Notes: a model not told the origin generated them from the sequence alone. Shown: positions 1 through 8,558, counted from the stretch's first letter. The stretch: 64,000 nt of DNA from DAOUJI01 sp965224415 (GCA_965224415.1 CBDCZB010000002.1:186001-250000), one strand, 5' to 3'. Numbers and translations: made by a program.

Positions 1-235
1 TCCGGGCAGCCGTGACATGCCTGCGAATGGAGCCCAGCCCGCGGACATAGTCACCCTGGAGCGCCTTGGCTACTGCCATGCTGAGGAGAAAAGCGGCGTC
101 CTCCTCGGACGCTCCGGCCTCTCCGAGCGCGGCCATGCCCACCTTTTCGACGGCTGACAGGCGTACGGTCACCTGTTCCTCCGAGGACTCCCACCACTGG
201 CCATAAGTCTTTTCGGTCTGCCTGGCATCGGTCAT
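1..235 (-). CDS. Ldh-family (malate/L-lactate type) oxidoreductase, N-terminal part only
   Basis: The reading frame starts at an ATG (233-235 on the plus strand) behind a good AAGGAGAG ribosome-binding site and runs off the left edge of the window, so only about 78 residues are visible. The segment with GASEEDAAFLL followed by alternating small and charged residues resembles the N-terminal helical part of the Ldh_2 family of NAD(P)-dependent 2-hydroxyacid dehydrogenases, which carry a similar 'GxxxxxAxxxA' helix pair before the catalytic domain. No catalytic residue is in view. The family call rests on a by-eye resemblance and could be wrong; that this is a real coding region is more certain than the product. 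Confidence 0.45.
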   Translation of the reverse strand, partial: MTDARQTEKTYGQWWESSEEQVTVRLSAVEKVGMAALGEAGASEEDAAFLLSMAVAKALQGDYVRGLGSIRRHVTAAR

Positions 236-458
236 AACGTCTCTCCTTGCATCGGGGAATAAGAGGCTTTGTTCACTGCGGCCAATTATAAACCACGATA
301 TGCCGATTAGACTGTCAAAAGCATGTTGGGCAGAGTGGATATGACATTTCAGCGGGCGTTTAAGGGATGGGATGGAGTACAATTGTTAGCAACATCAACG
401 GCTGACATGGTGATCACGGGGCAGGTACTGGCCTCGGAGGGAGAAGGTTGATGTCCGG

Positions 459-1184
459 ATGAAGATTGTCGTTGCGCCATACGGTTGGGGTGAAGCGCGC
501 CCCATCGATATTCTTTTGTTGTTAATGGACACTGCTTCTAGTTTGACCCAATCGCTCAAGAATCCCCTCACAGGCACTGTCGTTGTCGTGCCATCACTGT
601 CTAGCAGTGAGAATCCAATGACTTACTATCGTGTTTCGACCGACCAACCTTTCTTCATCGAACTCACCGCACATGACAGGAAGTGGTCCCAATTTGCATA
701 CCAATTCTCACATGAGTTCTGTCATGTTCTGTCGGACTACGAAAGATTGAGGGACAGTCCAAATAACTGGTTTCACGAGACTATCTGCGAATTGGCTTCT
801 GTATTCACGCTTCGTCGCATGGCGGAGAGATGGCTTACGCAGCCGCCATATCCCAACTGGTCTGGTTACAGTGAATCCCTGGCTAGCTACGTTCAGGAGC
901 GTCTGTCGAGCAAGGAGCATCAATTACCTACAGGCACGACACTTTCTACTTGGCTATCATTCGAGGAAGAAGGTTTACGCAAAGACTGTCGCATGAGAGA
1001 AAAGAACTCAGTTGTCGCATATTCCCTCTTGGCAATTTTCGAGAGTGATCCCGGAGGATGGAACGCCATCCGCAACCTGCCTGACTCTCCATCTATGTTC
1101 AAAGACTACATAGCTGAATGGCATGCGAGAGTCGAGCCTGCGGACAAGCCGTTCGTTAAGCGTATATCGGATGCGTTTGGCTAG
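459..1184 (+). CDS. Putative zinc metallopeptidase with HEFCH motif (unrecognised family)
   Basis: A 241-residue protein I do not recognise as a named family. Residues 85-89 read HEFCH, an HExxH zinc-binding motif, and are followed 18-22 residues later by Glu107 and Glu111 in a helical stretch (FHETICELAS), which fits the third ligand of a gluzincin-type peptidase. There is no signal peptide or membrane segment, so it is probably cytosolic. A GGAGGGAGAAGG ribosome-binding site lies about 10 bases upstream; a four-codon ATG..TGA reading frame at 451-462 overlaps the start. The gene is visibly more A+T-rich than the metabolic genes nearby and sits among degenerate toxin-antitoxin genes, which suggests acquired accessory DNA. 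Peptidase activity is inferred only from the motif. Confidence 0.6.
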   Translation: MKIVVAPYGWGEARPIDILLLLMDTASSLTQSLKNPLTGTVVVVPSLSSSENPMTYYRVSTDQPFFIELTAHDRKWSQFAYQFSHEFCHVLSDYERLRDSPNNWFHETICELASVFTLRRMAERWLTQPPYPNWSGYSESLASYVQERLSSKEHQLPTGTTLSTWLSFEEEGLRKDCRMREKNSVVAYSLLAIFESDPGGWNAIRNLPDSPSMFKDYIAEWHARVEPADKPFVKRISDAFG

Positions 1185-1318
1185 GGGCCCTCTCATGCTC
1201 CACGGAAGCTCCAAGAGTTCAACATAAGTGAGAACCTGGACTGTGCTTACTTGGACATTGGTATAATCCCTGCTATTGACGTAGTTGCCATGGCATATAC
1301 CGAATTGAGAACAGACAC

Positions 1319-1570
1319 GTGACCAGGGATGACGTACTGGACTTGCTTAGAACGCACAAGCCGATTCTTGTGGAGCGTTTCGGCGTGAGCGAGCTGGCCC
1401 TTTATGGGTCTTTCGCTCGTGACCAGGCTACCGATACGAGCGACGTTGACATTCTGGTTCAGTTCGAAACGACACCCGATTGGCGGAACTACTTTGGAGC
1501 TCAGTTCTATCTGGAAGACCTGCTGGAACGACAGGTTGACTTCGCGATGGATGAAGAGCTGCGGACTTAG
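1319..1570 (+). CDS. mntA: MntA-like minimal nucleotidyltransferase (antitoxin), C-terminus cut by an amber codon
   Basis: An 83-residue protein with a GTG start. Residues 30-44 carry GSFAR followed by SDVD, the metal-binding signature of minimal nucleotidyltransferases, and Asp74 is placed as the third acidic residue. In known HepT/MntA modules, MntA AMPylates and so neutralises the HepT RNase toxin. The frame stops at TAG (1568-1570), but the same frame continues with FRPYAE before a TGA at 1589-1591. That tail resembles the normal end of the family, so the TAG looks like a nonsense mutation removing a few residues and leaving the catalytic core intact. The HepT partner begins 31 bases after the TAG. 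Function is probably retained or marginal. Confidence 0.7.
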   Translation: MTRDDVLDLLRTHKPILVERFGVSELALYGSFARDQATDTSDVDILVQFETTPDWRNYFGAQFYLEDLLERQVDFAMDEELRT

Positions 1571-1601
1571 TTCCGGCCATACGCGGAGTGAGCCATGACC
1601 A

Positions 1602-1967
1602 ATGTCTGATTCTGAGCACGAAAACCGGGACTGGCGTTTTTATGTCCAGGACATGATCGAATTCGGTGAAAAGGTCCTGTTGTATACAGATGGACTCACC
1701 GAGGATGCCTTCATCTCCGACAGCCGTATCTACGATGCCACCCTGCGCAACCTCCAACTGATCGGTAGAGCGGCATAGCCTGTTCCCTCAAGGGTGCGGG
1801 AAGCACACCCCGAGATTCCGTGGAGCAGCATGATCGAGACTCGAAACCGAGTGACTCACGACTATAGGAATATAGACGACAAGGTCGTGTGGAACATCAT
1901 TCAAGCCGATATCCCAGACCTGATCCCCAAACTGCATTGCCTATTGGATTCCGCAACATCAGAGTAA
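1602..1967 (+). pseudogene. hepT: HepT-like (DUF86) RNase toxin, interrupted by an in-frame TAG
   Basis: Reading from ATG 1602, the frame gives a HepT/DUF86 N-terminus (DWRFYVQDMIEF, then LRNLQLIG) and meets TAG at 1776-1778. Beyond the TAG the same frame continues without any shift for 62 more codons through REAHPEIPW and RNRVTHDYRNID to TAA at 1965-1967. The last segment carries the R-x(4)-H (RNRVTH) catalytic motif of HEPN RNases. A single amber codon therefore separates the two halves of an otherwise complete gene of about 121 codons. The amber replaces a Lys/Gln-type position after the conserved 'GxAA'. Partner of the MntA-like gene just upstream. Either an inactivated toxin or, less likely, read-through. 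Confidence 0.75.
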
Positions 1968-2019
1968 ACACGCTGCCGTACGACTCCATAGGCGGCGGAC
2001 TCGTGGCAGTGCCCGCCGT

Positions 2020-2048
2020 TTGACGGAGGCGCGGGGCGCTAATATACT
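2020..2048 (+). promoter_or_regulatory. Sigma70-type promoter candidate for the monooxygenase operon
   Basis: TTGACG at 2020-2025 and TATACT at 2043-2048 are separated by exactly 17 bases, close to the vegetative consensus. The predicted transcription start (about 2055) lies roughly 70 bases before the ATG at 2127. No operator-like symmetry was noticed. Confidence 0.55.
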
Positions 2049-2126
2049 CCCTTCCATACTCACGACGGCACAGGCACGGGCATACGCCCGGCCAACTTCA
2101 CCCACCCGTTTCACAGGAGGCGCTTC

Positions 2127-3248
2127 ATGAAGTTCGGAGTTTCCGTCTTCTGCCAGAACTACGAGGACTGGCCCAGGTATCTTTCCGGGGACTTCAGTAA
2201 CCCGGCCAAGAATCCGGACCATGAGATGGTCAGGGAGGACTTGCGGCTCGCGGACATGGTCGAAGACCTGGGATACGACTCGATTTGGGCTACGGAACAC
2301 CACTTTACCCCCTACGAGCTGATGCCCGACGCTATCCAGTTCCTGAACTACTTCGCCGGGAGGACCCAGAGAGTGGGCATGGCCACGATGGTCATCGTAC
2401 TGCCCTGGCACGACCCGGTGCGCGTGGCGGAGAACCTCTCCTTTCTTGACGTGATGCTCAAGGGCAGGCCTATCACCGTCGGGTTCGGCAGGGGCGCCGC
2501 CAGGGTTGAGTTCGAGACCTTCAACATACCTATGGAGGAGTCGCGGGGCCGTTTCATAGAGGCCCACGACATCATAAGGCTGGCCCTGACCCAGGAGCTC
2601 TTCTCATACGACGGGGAGTTCTTCCAGGTTCCGGAGACCACTATACGGCCCCAGCCCCTGTCCAAGGACCTGCCCTCCCGCATGTACTGCGCTGCCAACA
2701 GCACGGCCAGCGTTGAGATGGCCGCGGAAGCCGGGTTGGGCATGATGATCATCCCCCAGAAGTCATGGGAATCCTATACCGACGACATCAAGATATTCAA
2801 CGCTAGGAGGGCCTCCGTCGGGATGGGCCCCCGCAACCCGGTGACGGGATGCTTCATGTACTGCGGGGCCAACGAGGAAGAAGTCAGGATAGCCCAGGAG
2901 CAGTATTACCCCAACATGATATACACTTCCACCCGCCACTACGAGCACGACGAGCCGGAACACTTCAGGAACACCAAGGGCTATGAACACTATGTTGATA
3001 CAGCCGAAAAGCTGAGGGCCGGCAGGGGCCTCAGGTCCGAGCAGGACGACACCCAGGTTATCGGGACTCCTGAGCAGTGCCTGGACAAGCTCCGGCGCAT
3101 ACAGACCATGACCCGGCCATCGGAGATGTTCGGAATGGTGAAGTTCGGGGGCATGAGTCCGGAAGTGGCCAGGAAGAGCATTGAGCTGTTCGCCAAGGAA
3201 GTCCTGCCCGAGCTCCACAAGGACCCGGTCCTGGACCCTGCTGGGTAA
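2127..3248 (+). CDS. LLM-class flavin-dependent oxidoreductase (bacterial luciferase-like)
   Basis: A 373-residue TIM-barrel flavoprotein of the luciferase-like monooxygenase superfamily. It shows the early WATEHHF signature (residues about 54-60), the strand-and-loop GFGRGAAR near residue 125 and the EESRGRF stretch about 20 residues later, typical of FMN- or F420-using members that oxidise organic substrates. No signal peptide, so cytosolic. The start is set by an AGGAGG site nine bases before the ATG and by a good promoter at 2020-2048. It is followed after 22 bases by a zinc alcohol dehydrogenase and then by a cyclase-family hydrolase, which suggests a catabolic operon. The substrate cannot be read from the sequence. 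It is one of five such paralogues in the window. Confidence 0.85.
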   Translation: MKFGVSVFCQNYEDWPRYLSGDFSNPAKNPDHEMVREDLRLADMVEDLGYDSIWATEHHFTPYELMPDAIQFLNYFAGRTQRVGMATMVIVLPWHDPVRVAENLSFLDVMLKGRPITVGFGRGAARVEFETFNIPMEESRGRFIEAHDIIRLALTQELFSYDGEFFQVPETTIRPQPLSKDLPSRMYCAANSTASVEMAAEAGLGMMIIPQKSWESYTDDIKIFNARRASVGMGPRNPVTGCFMYCGANEEEVRIAQEQYYPNMIYTSTRHYEHDEPEHFRNTKGYEHYVDTAEKLRAGRGLRSEQDDTQVIGTPEQCLDKLRRIQTMTRPSEMFGMVKFGGMSPEVARKSIELFAKEVLPELHKDPVLDPAG

Positions 3249-3270
3249 CCGGCGATTCGGAGGAGGCGCT

Positions 3271-4362
3271 ATGGCGGGCAAGGCTCTGGCCGCGGTAATC
3301 ACCGGCCCCAGGACCATCGACGTGCGGGAAGTGGACATCCCCGACGTGGGTGAAGACGATGCCCTGGTGCGCATCGAGGCGTCGGGGGTCTGCGGCACCG
3401 ACTACGAAGGCTACCACGGAGACTACTTCCTTCCCTTTCCGGTAATCCAGGGACACGAGCCTCTGGGCGTGATAGAGGCCATTGGGCCTGAGGCACAGCG
3501 TCGTTGGGGTGTGGACGTAGGGGACCGGGTGGCCGTGCGCTCCAGGTACAGGTGCGGGCGGTGCCAGGCGTGTTGGGACGACAAGGACGCCCCCTGCCCC
3601 GACGGCGGAGGCTTCGGCTCAACCTCGTTGGAGAAGCCGCCGGGCCTTTGGGGAGGCCACGCCGAGTTCTTGTACCTGGCGCCGGGGTCGGTGGTGCACC
3701 CCATCGACAGTTCCCTTCCGCCGGAAGTGGCCGTCATGTTCAACCCCCTGGGCGCCGGCTTCGCTTGGGCCGTGGAAGCGACGGGTCTGGAAGAGGGCCA
3801 GTCCATAGCCATACTGGGCTGCGGGCAAAGAGGAATCTGCTCGGTGATAGCCGCCAAAGAAGCCGGAGCTTCCTTCGTGGCCGTGACGGGTCTCGGAAGG
3901 GACGAGCACAAGCTGGCCCTAGCCCGGGAGTTCGGGGCCGACATGACCATCAACGTGGAGGCCGAGGACGCGGTGGGCCGCATCATGGAGGCTACCGGCG
4001 GTGAAGGAGTGGACACGGCGCTGGACCTGACGCCCTACGCCGTTGATCCGGTGACCCACGGCGTAGGCATGTTGAAGACCGGAGGAACGTTGGGTGTGGC
4101 AGGTCTGAAGGGAGGGCGTCCGATGAAGGACCTCTCCTCCGACGACCTCATCACCAAAGAAGTAACCTTGAAGGGCATCCGAGGAGTGCCCTTCGATTGC
4201 TTCCTGAGAGCAGTGGAGACTATAGAGTCTCGCCGCTATCCACTAGAAAAGCTGCACACCTACGCCTTCCCCGTGGAGGAGACGGAAGAGGCCATAAAGA
4301 CCCTGGCAGGCGAGACTAATCGCCCAGCCATACACGTGGCAGTCATACCACGGCAGCGGTGA
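3271..4362 (+). CDS. Zinc-dependent medium-chain alcohol dehydrogenase
   Basis: A 363-residue MDR-family dehydrogenase. Cys41 and Asp44 (SGVCGTD) and His62/Glu63 (GHEPLG) form the catalytic zinc site. A structural zinc lobe is present as C-x2-C-x2-C-x7-C (CGRCQACW then DAPC), and GCGQRG marks the Rossmann NAD(P) loop. It would oxidise an alcohol to an aldehyde or ketone or do the reverse. The ATG at 3271 is chosen because GGAGGAGG precedes it; the open frame extends further upstream but overlaps the monooxygenase. Close spacing to the monooxygenase suggests cotranscription. Substrate is unknown. Confidence 0.85.
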   Translation: MAGKALAAVITGPRTIDVREVDIPDVGEDDALVRIEASGVCGTDYEGYHGDYFLPFPVIQGHEPLGVIEAIGPEAQRRWGVDVGDRVAVRSRYRCGRCQACWDDKDAPCPDGGGFGSTSLEKPPGLWGGHAEFLYLAPGSVVHPIDSSLPPEVAVMFNPLGAGFAWAVEATGLEEGQSIAILGCGQRGICSVIAAKEAGASFVAVTGLGRDEHKLALAREFGADMTINVEAEDAVGRIMEATGGEGVDTALDLTPYAVDPVTHGVGMLKTGGTLGVAGLKGGRPMKDLSSDDLITKEVTLKGIRGVPFDCFLRAVETIESRRYPLEKLHTYAFPVEETEEAIKTLAGETNRPAIHVAVIPRQR

Positions 4363-4451
4363 CGTCATATTCCATCCCTGGTCGGAACACTCAACAAGGA
4401 GAGAGGGTTTCGGAGTGACAAGCGAACCGTGAGTCTTGCAGAGGAGCTTGT

Positions 4452-5408
4452 ATGACAGACCTACCCAAGTTTACAGAGCTGCCCGCATTCGAGAGGACCG
4501 GAGAACGCCATAGCTGGGGACTTTGGGGCAAGGACGACCAGCTAGGGATGGTGAACCTGCTCACACCCGAGCGGGTGACGAAAGCTGCGTCGCTGGTGCG
4601 AAAGGGCAAGGTGTTCAACCTGGAACCTTCCCGGTCCATCCCACACCCCCAACGCTCCAAGAACGAGCCATACCAGCACCACATCAACGTCCGCCGTACA
4701 GGCCGGAGCGACTATGTGGATGGCTGGGAGCTCCACGGTGGCATGGGTCACATGGACGGGCTTCGCCACATGCGTTACCGGGAGTTCGGCTACTACCAGG
4801 GCCTGCAGGACGAGGAGTTGGACGAGAAGGTCATGCTGGGCATCAACCTCTGGGCCGACCACGGGCTGGTGGGCCGTGGAGTCTTCCTGGACATTCCTCG
4901 TTACTTCGAAAAGCGCGGCGAGTCGGTGGACCCCAACACCCGCTTACCCATCGGGCCGGAGTTAATGGAGGCTGTGGCCGCCGCCGAAGGAGTGGAGTTC
5001 CAGCCCGGCGACATCATGCTGCTGCGAACTGGCTGGATGCGCTGGTACCTGAGCTTGAGTCCCGAGGAGCGGGAGGCCACTCACGGTACGGTGCATCCCG
5101 GGGAAGACGGACTCCATTGCCCGGGGCTGGACGCCAGCCGTGAGACTGCCGCATGGCTGTGGGACCGTCGGTTCTCGCTGCTGTTCTCGGACAACATTGC
5201 CCTGGAGGCCATGCCGGTGGAGGGAAGCGAGTTCCAGCACCGGCGCATCATCCCACTGATGGGCATGGGCATCGCCGAGCTGCTGACCTTCGAGGAGCTT
5301 TCAGCCGACTGCGCCGAGGACGGGGTCTACGAATGCATGGTCACGGCCAAGCCGGTGAACATCCCTGGAGCCTGCGGTTCACCGGCCAACGCATACGCGA
5401 TAAAATAG
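4452..5408 (+). CDS. Cyclase-family metal-dependent hydrolase (kynurenine formamidase-like)
   Basis: A 318-residue protein of the cyclase family (PF04199). Residues 95-106 contain His95, His100, Asp102 and His106 in the arrangement H-x4-H-x-D-x3-H, the metal-binding signature of this family, with Met-Gly in place of the more usual Gly-Thr before the second His. Members hydrolyse amides or lactone-like rings; family members near monooxygenases often act on ring-opened or ring-formed intermediates. It is longer than KynB (about 210 residues), as is common for the environmental subfamily. An AGAGGAG site precedes the ATG. It lies 89 bases after a dehydrogenase and 45 bases before another, in the same direction. 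Confidence 0.8.
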   Translation: MTDLPKFTELPAFERTGERHSWGLWGKDDQLGMVNLLTPERVTKAASLVRKGKVFNLEPSRSIPHPQRSKNEPYQHHINVRRTGRSDYVDGWELHGGMGHMDGLRHMRYREFGYYQGLQDEELDEKVMLGINLWADHGLVGRGVFLDIPRYFEKRGESVDPNTRLPIGPELMEAVAAAEGVEFQPGDIMLLRTGWMRWYLSLSPEEREATHGTVHPGEDGLHCPGLDASRETAAWLWDRRFSLLFSDNIALEAMPVEGSEFQHRRIIPLMGMGIAELLTFEELSADCAEDGVYECMVTAKPVNIPGACGSPANAYAIK

Positions 5409-5453
5409 GTCCCATTCCGCAAACGAACCACTAGACCAATCTAACCGGAGGAA

Positions 5454-6506
5454 ATGATGAAGACGCGTGCCGCGATACACATAAACCTGGGCGAATATCC
5501 CATTGTCGACGAGATTGAGGTCCCCGACCCCAAGCCTGACCAGGCGCTGGTCAAGATGTTCTCCAGCGGAATATGCCACTCCCAGCTTCACAATATATTC
5601 AACACGGAGTTTGCCCGCCCCACCACGCTGGGCCATGAGGGGACCGGTGTAGTCGCCGCCGTGGGCCGGGACGTGAGCCACGTTAAAGAAGGGGACCACG
5701 TCATCGTGACCTGGGTGCCCCGCAACCCGGTCCTGGGCAGCCCTCCACGGATTCCCACAGGGGTCACTTACAGGGAACAGGTGATGCCGCCCAACGTGTT
5801 CACCTGGGGGGAGCACACACTGGTGAACAGTCAGTTGCTGGTGCCCATATCCAAAGACGAGCCCACCGACGTGAGCTGCATCGTGGGATGCGCGGTGCTC
5901 ACGGGCGCCGGGGCGGTGATGAATACTGCCCAGGTGCGCCCGGGAGACTCGGTGGCAATATTCGGAGTCGGTGGAGTGGGGCTGTCGGCGGTGGCGGCTG
6001 CGGCCATGCTGGAGGCGTACCCCATCATCGCCGTAGACCTCCAGGAAGACAAGCTGGAGTTTGCCAAAGAGTTCGGAGCCACCCACACGGTGAACGCCTC
6101 GCAGACGGACCCGGTGCAGGCGGTGCTGGACCTGACGGGCGGCGGTGCAGAGTACGCTTTCGACACCATAGGGGTGCGTATCACCGCCGAGCAGATTCTT
6201 CCGTCAGTGCGCATCGGCGGCAACGGAGCAGAAAACCACGGCGGCATGGCCGTCATGGTGGGCTATCCCCCCGATGAAATCACCATAAACCCCAAGCTGC
6301 TGATGATGGGACAGAGGCGTTTCCGGGGCAGCCTGGGCGCCACTTACCCTGAAAAGGACTTCGCCACCTTCCTGCGATGGAACAGAGAGGGGAAGCTGCC
6401 TCTGGAGAAACTGGTCACTCGTCGCTATCCCCTCGACGACATAGCCGAGGCCTGCGACGACCTGCACCACGGGCGTATTTTCGGCCGGGCCATCCTGGAG
6501 TTTTAG
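5454..6506 (+). CDS. Zinc-binding alcohol dehydrogenase lacking the structural zinc lobe
   Basis: A 350-residue MDR dehydrogenase. Cys41 (GICHSQ) and His61/Glu62 (LGHEGTG) match the catalytic zinc site and VGGVG is the nucleotide loop, so the fold and chemistry are clear. Unlike the paralogues at 3271 and 46119, the region after the catalytic site has no cluster of four cysteines; the lobe reads WVPRNPVLGSPP instead. Two adjacent ATG codons (5454 and 5457) both suit the GGAGG site. Its stop codon overlaps the stop of the convergent thiolase gene by four bases. Likely last gene of the operon beginning at 2127. Substrate unknown. Confidence 0.82.
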   Translation: MMKTRAAIHINLGEYPIVDEIEVPDPKPDQALVKMFSSGICHSQLHNIFNTEFARPTTLGHEGTGVVAAVGRDVSHVKEGDHVIVTWVPRNPVLGSPPRIPTGVTYREQVMPPNVFTWGEHTLVNSQLLVPISKDEPTDVSCIVGCAVLTGAGAVMNTAQVRPGDSVAIFGVGGVGLSAVAAAAMLEAYPIIAVDLQEDKLEFAKEFGATHTVNASQTDPVQAVLDLTGGGAEYAFDTIGVRITAEQILPSVRIGGNGAENHGGMAVMVGYPPDEITINPKLLMMGQRRFRGSLGATYPEKDFATFLRWNREGKLPLEKLVTRRYPLDDIAEACDDLHHGRIFGRAILEF

Positions 6507-7702
6507 GGCTCGGCGGTCAGGAGCAGACCACTGCCCCTGAGCATGGGTGAGCCCGCGGTCACGTATGCCGTGCGGCATCCGGGGACCTGCCGCTCTCCCG
6601 CCCTGCCGGTGACCTGATACACGCCCTCGGCCAAGTGGCCTATTGAATGGAGGCGTCCTTCGCTGAGGGCGCCTCCATGAGTGTTCACCGGAAGCTGGCC
6701 TGTTCGCTCAATCCGCCCGTCTTGGATGAATTGGTGGGCCTCGCCCTTGCCACAAAATCCAGCCGACTCCAGCCAGTAGTAGACCGAGGGGCTGAAGCCG
6801 TCGTAGAGCAGGGCCACGTCCACGTCCGACGGCCCCATCCCTGACCGTTCCCAGACCCGGTCGGCTATGGAGCCACCCGTCTCCATGTAGTCCAGCAGGG
6901 GATAGACCATCAGGTTGGGCATGTTAGAGGTGTTCTGGCCATAACCGGCCACGTAGGCCGGAGCGTTATGCAGGTCCCTAGCTCGCTCGGCGGTGGTCAG
7001 GACTAGGGCGGCTGCGCCCTCCACCGGGATGTCGCAATCGAAGAGGCAGAGAGGGTCGGCTATCATCCGGGCATTCATGTAGTCGTCGCGGGTCATAGGG
7101 GTGTCCAAGAAGTAGGCCTTTTCGTTCCGGTTGGCGTTTGCACGCTGGGCCACGGCCAAAGCAGCCATGTCTTCCCGCTTAGCCCCGTAGAGGTGCATGT
7201 AGCGGCGATACGCCAGGGAGTGGGGCTGGAAGGATGAGGCGAACCCGTAGGGCGTCTGGAACTGTGCGTCGCCCCTCGCGTAAGAGTCGGACACCGCTCC
7301 ATAGGCTCCCCGTGGGCGGTGCAACGCCCTCCAGACCAAGGCGTAGCTGCACGCTCCCGCTGCCAGTGCGTTGACGGACTCTATGACGGCGCTTAGGACC
7401 ATACCCTGGTCGATTTGAGCGTACCACCGCACTCCTCGGCCCTTGTCCGGCCCAATTTTCAGGTGGCGCATGATGTAGTTTACGCTCACCATGTCGCGGC
7501 CGTCGGTGGACCCCGCCCCGCGGAAGGGAGGTTCTGGGTAGCTGGCGATGCCGTCGATGTCCGACAGTTCCAGCCCAGCGTCCTCGACTGCGTTGGCGCA
7601 AGCCTCCAGGCATCGGGCGCCGAGAGTCCCCTCAAGGGTGCGGCTCAGCTTGGAGAAGCCCACTCCCACGACGGCTGTCTTGCCCTTGGACTCCCAGACC
7701 AT
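6503..7702 (-). CDS. Thiolase-family protein (SCP2/lipid-transfer type acetyl-CoA acetyltransferase)
   Basis: A 399-residue thiolase-superfamily protein. It has the N-terminal GVGFSKLSR strand, a Cys in AAGACSYALVW about 120 residues in, and the C-terminal NTHGGALSEG motif with the conserved histidine. This pattern fits the SCP2-thiolase subfamily, which is usually encoded beside a DUF35 OB-fold protein and forms a complex with it, acting in thiolytic or retro-aldol cleavage of side-chain CoA esters. That is exactly the context here: the DUF35 gene ends at the base before this ATG. Precise substrate is unknown. A classic C-terminal catalytic Cys of canonical degradative thiolases was not seen. 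Confidence 0.8.
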   Translation of the reverse strand: MVWESKGKTAVVGVGFSKLSRTLEGTLGARCLEACANAVEDAGLELSDIDGIASYPEPPFRGAGSTDGRDMVSVNYIMRHLKIGPDKGRGVRWYAQIDQGMVLSAVIESVNALAAGACSYALVWRALHRPRGAYGAVSDSYARGDAQFQTPYGFASSFQPHSLAYRRYMHLYGAKREDMAALAVAQRANANRNEKAYFLDTPMTRDDYMNARMIADPLCLFDCDIPVEGAAALVLTTAERARDLHNAPAYVAGYGQNTSNMPNLMVYPLLDYMETGGSIADRVWERSGMGPSDVDVALLYDGFSPSVYYWLESAGFCGKGEAHQFIQDGRIERTGQLPVNTHGGALSEGRLHSIGHLAEGVYQVTGRAGERQVPGCRTAYVTAGSPMLRGSGLLLTAEP

Positions 7703-8122
7703 CTAGTCCTCCACCGCCTCGAACTGGGGCAGGACAACACCGTCCCGCTCCTCGTAAACGACCTGCACCCGCTGACCTATCCGCACTCTGTCTGACTCTG
7801 AGCCAGGCATGTACGTAATCATGAAGAGCGTAGGCTGCTCGTCCAGCTCGACTATGACGTTCACGTAGGGCACGTCGTCCTCGAAACCCTTCACGTTCCT
7901 CTGGTGCATGACAGTGTAGCTGTACACCGTGCCCCTCCCGCTGACCGGCTCGAAAGCCAACTCCTCCGAGCCGCAGGCGTCACACAGGGGCCTGGGCGGG
8001 TGGTTGTAGTAGCCACAGGCGCTGCAGCGCTGTATCTCAAGCCTGCGCTCCCTGGCAGCGTCCCAGAAGGGCCGGGCCAGGTCGTCGGGCAGAGGCAGCG
8101 GTTTGGACGGCGTGTCGGTCAC
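7703..8122 (-). CDS. DUF35 OB-fold/zinc-ribbon acyl-CoA-associated protein
   Basis: A 139-residue protein with a rubredoxin-like zinc ribbon, Cys33, Cys36, Cys47 and Cys50, followed by an OB-fold (GRGTVYSYTV and the strand-rich C-terminus). DUF35 proteins bind acyl-CoA and partner SCP2-like thiolases and MaoC-type hydratases. The start is a GTG at 8120-8122. Its TAG stop directly abuts the ATG of the thiolase, so the two are translationally coupled. A small inverted repeat lies upstream at 8160-8177. Confidence 0.82.
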   Translation of the reverse strand: MTDTPSKPLPLPDDLARPFWDAARERRLEIQRCSACGYYNHPPRPLCDACGSEELAFEPVSGRGTVYSYTVMHQRNVKGFEDDVPYVNVIVELDEQPTLFMITYMPGSESDRVRIGQRVQVVYEERDGVVLPQFEAVED

Positions 8123-8159
8123 AGTCTAGGCACCTCTGTTCCAAGTATAATCCGAGCTT

Positions 8160-8177
8160 CTCGTACCATTATACGAG
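8160..8177. promoter_or_regulatory. Small inverted repeat upstream of the DUF35-thiolase operon
   Basis: CTCGTA and TACGAG (6 + 6 bases, six-base spacer) flank an A+T-rich centre within a 232-base divergent intergenic region; on the minus strand a TATAAT overlaps the spacer and one arm. This is a plausible operator over a promoter, but six-base arms can arise by chance. Confidence 0.3.
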
Positions 8178-8319
8178 TATATCGTCATTTGTACGCTTTG
8201 GCTTGGCAGCGGGAGGGTGAGTACAGACTGTCTGGGGCGTTTGTTGTTCTGTGGACGTGAAGGAAGGTATTGGTCGTAAGCCTATGCGATGCCGATTTTT
8301 GTCCCCCTCTGACGCTGCC

Positions 8320-8348
8320 TTGGAGCGGCAATATGTCTGGTGTATAGT
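8320..8348 (+). promoter_or_regulatory. Promoter candidate for the VapB-like gene, possibly leaderless
   Basis: TTGGAG (8320-8325) and TATAGT (8343-8348) are 17 bases apart. The ATG of the antitoxin begins at 8355, the position where transcription would be expected to start, so the mRNA may be leaderless. AGGTGA lies directly against the ATG, too close for an ordinary ribosome-binding site. Confidence 0.45.
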
Positions 8349-8354
8349 AGGTGA

Positions 8355-8558
8355 ATGGAACACACAAACGTTGATATCAATGACCGAGCCTGTACAGATG
8401 TGAAGCGTCGTTGCCAGCTGTCGACTAATCGGGAAGCAGAGGACTTATCACTGCGTTCGCCGGAGACCGGACCGCTATCCATCGACGAGGCCCGGGAACT
8501 GCGCGGCTCAGGCTGGGTGGGCGACCTCGATACGTTCCGGTCCGGTGATGCAACGTGA
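8355..8558 (+). CDS. VapB-like antitoxin
   Basis: A 67-residue protein. Its C-terminus, SIDEARELRGSGWVGDLD, matches the toxin-binding tail common to VapB antitoxins of VapBC modules (LxxARG-SGW-GDLD). The N-terminal half is short and does not show an obvious DNA-binding domain. The stop overlaps a GTG that opens a frame starting like a VapC PIN toxin (VILVDAS), which ends after eight codons, so the toxin is lost. An orphan antitoxin left after toxin decay is the likeliest reading. Confidence 0.6.
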   Translation: MEHTNVDINDRACTDVKRRCQLSTNREAEDLSLRSPETGPLSIDEARELRGSGWVGDLDTFRSGDAT

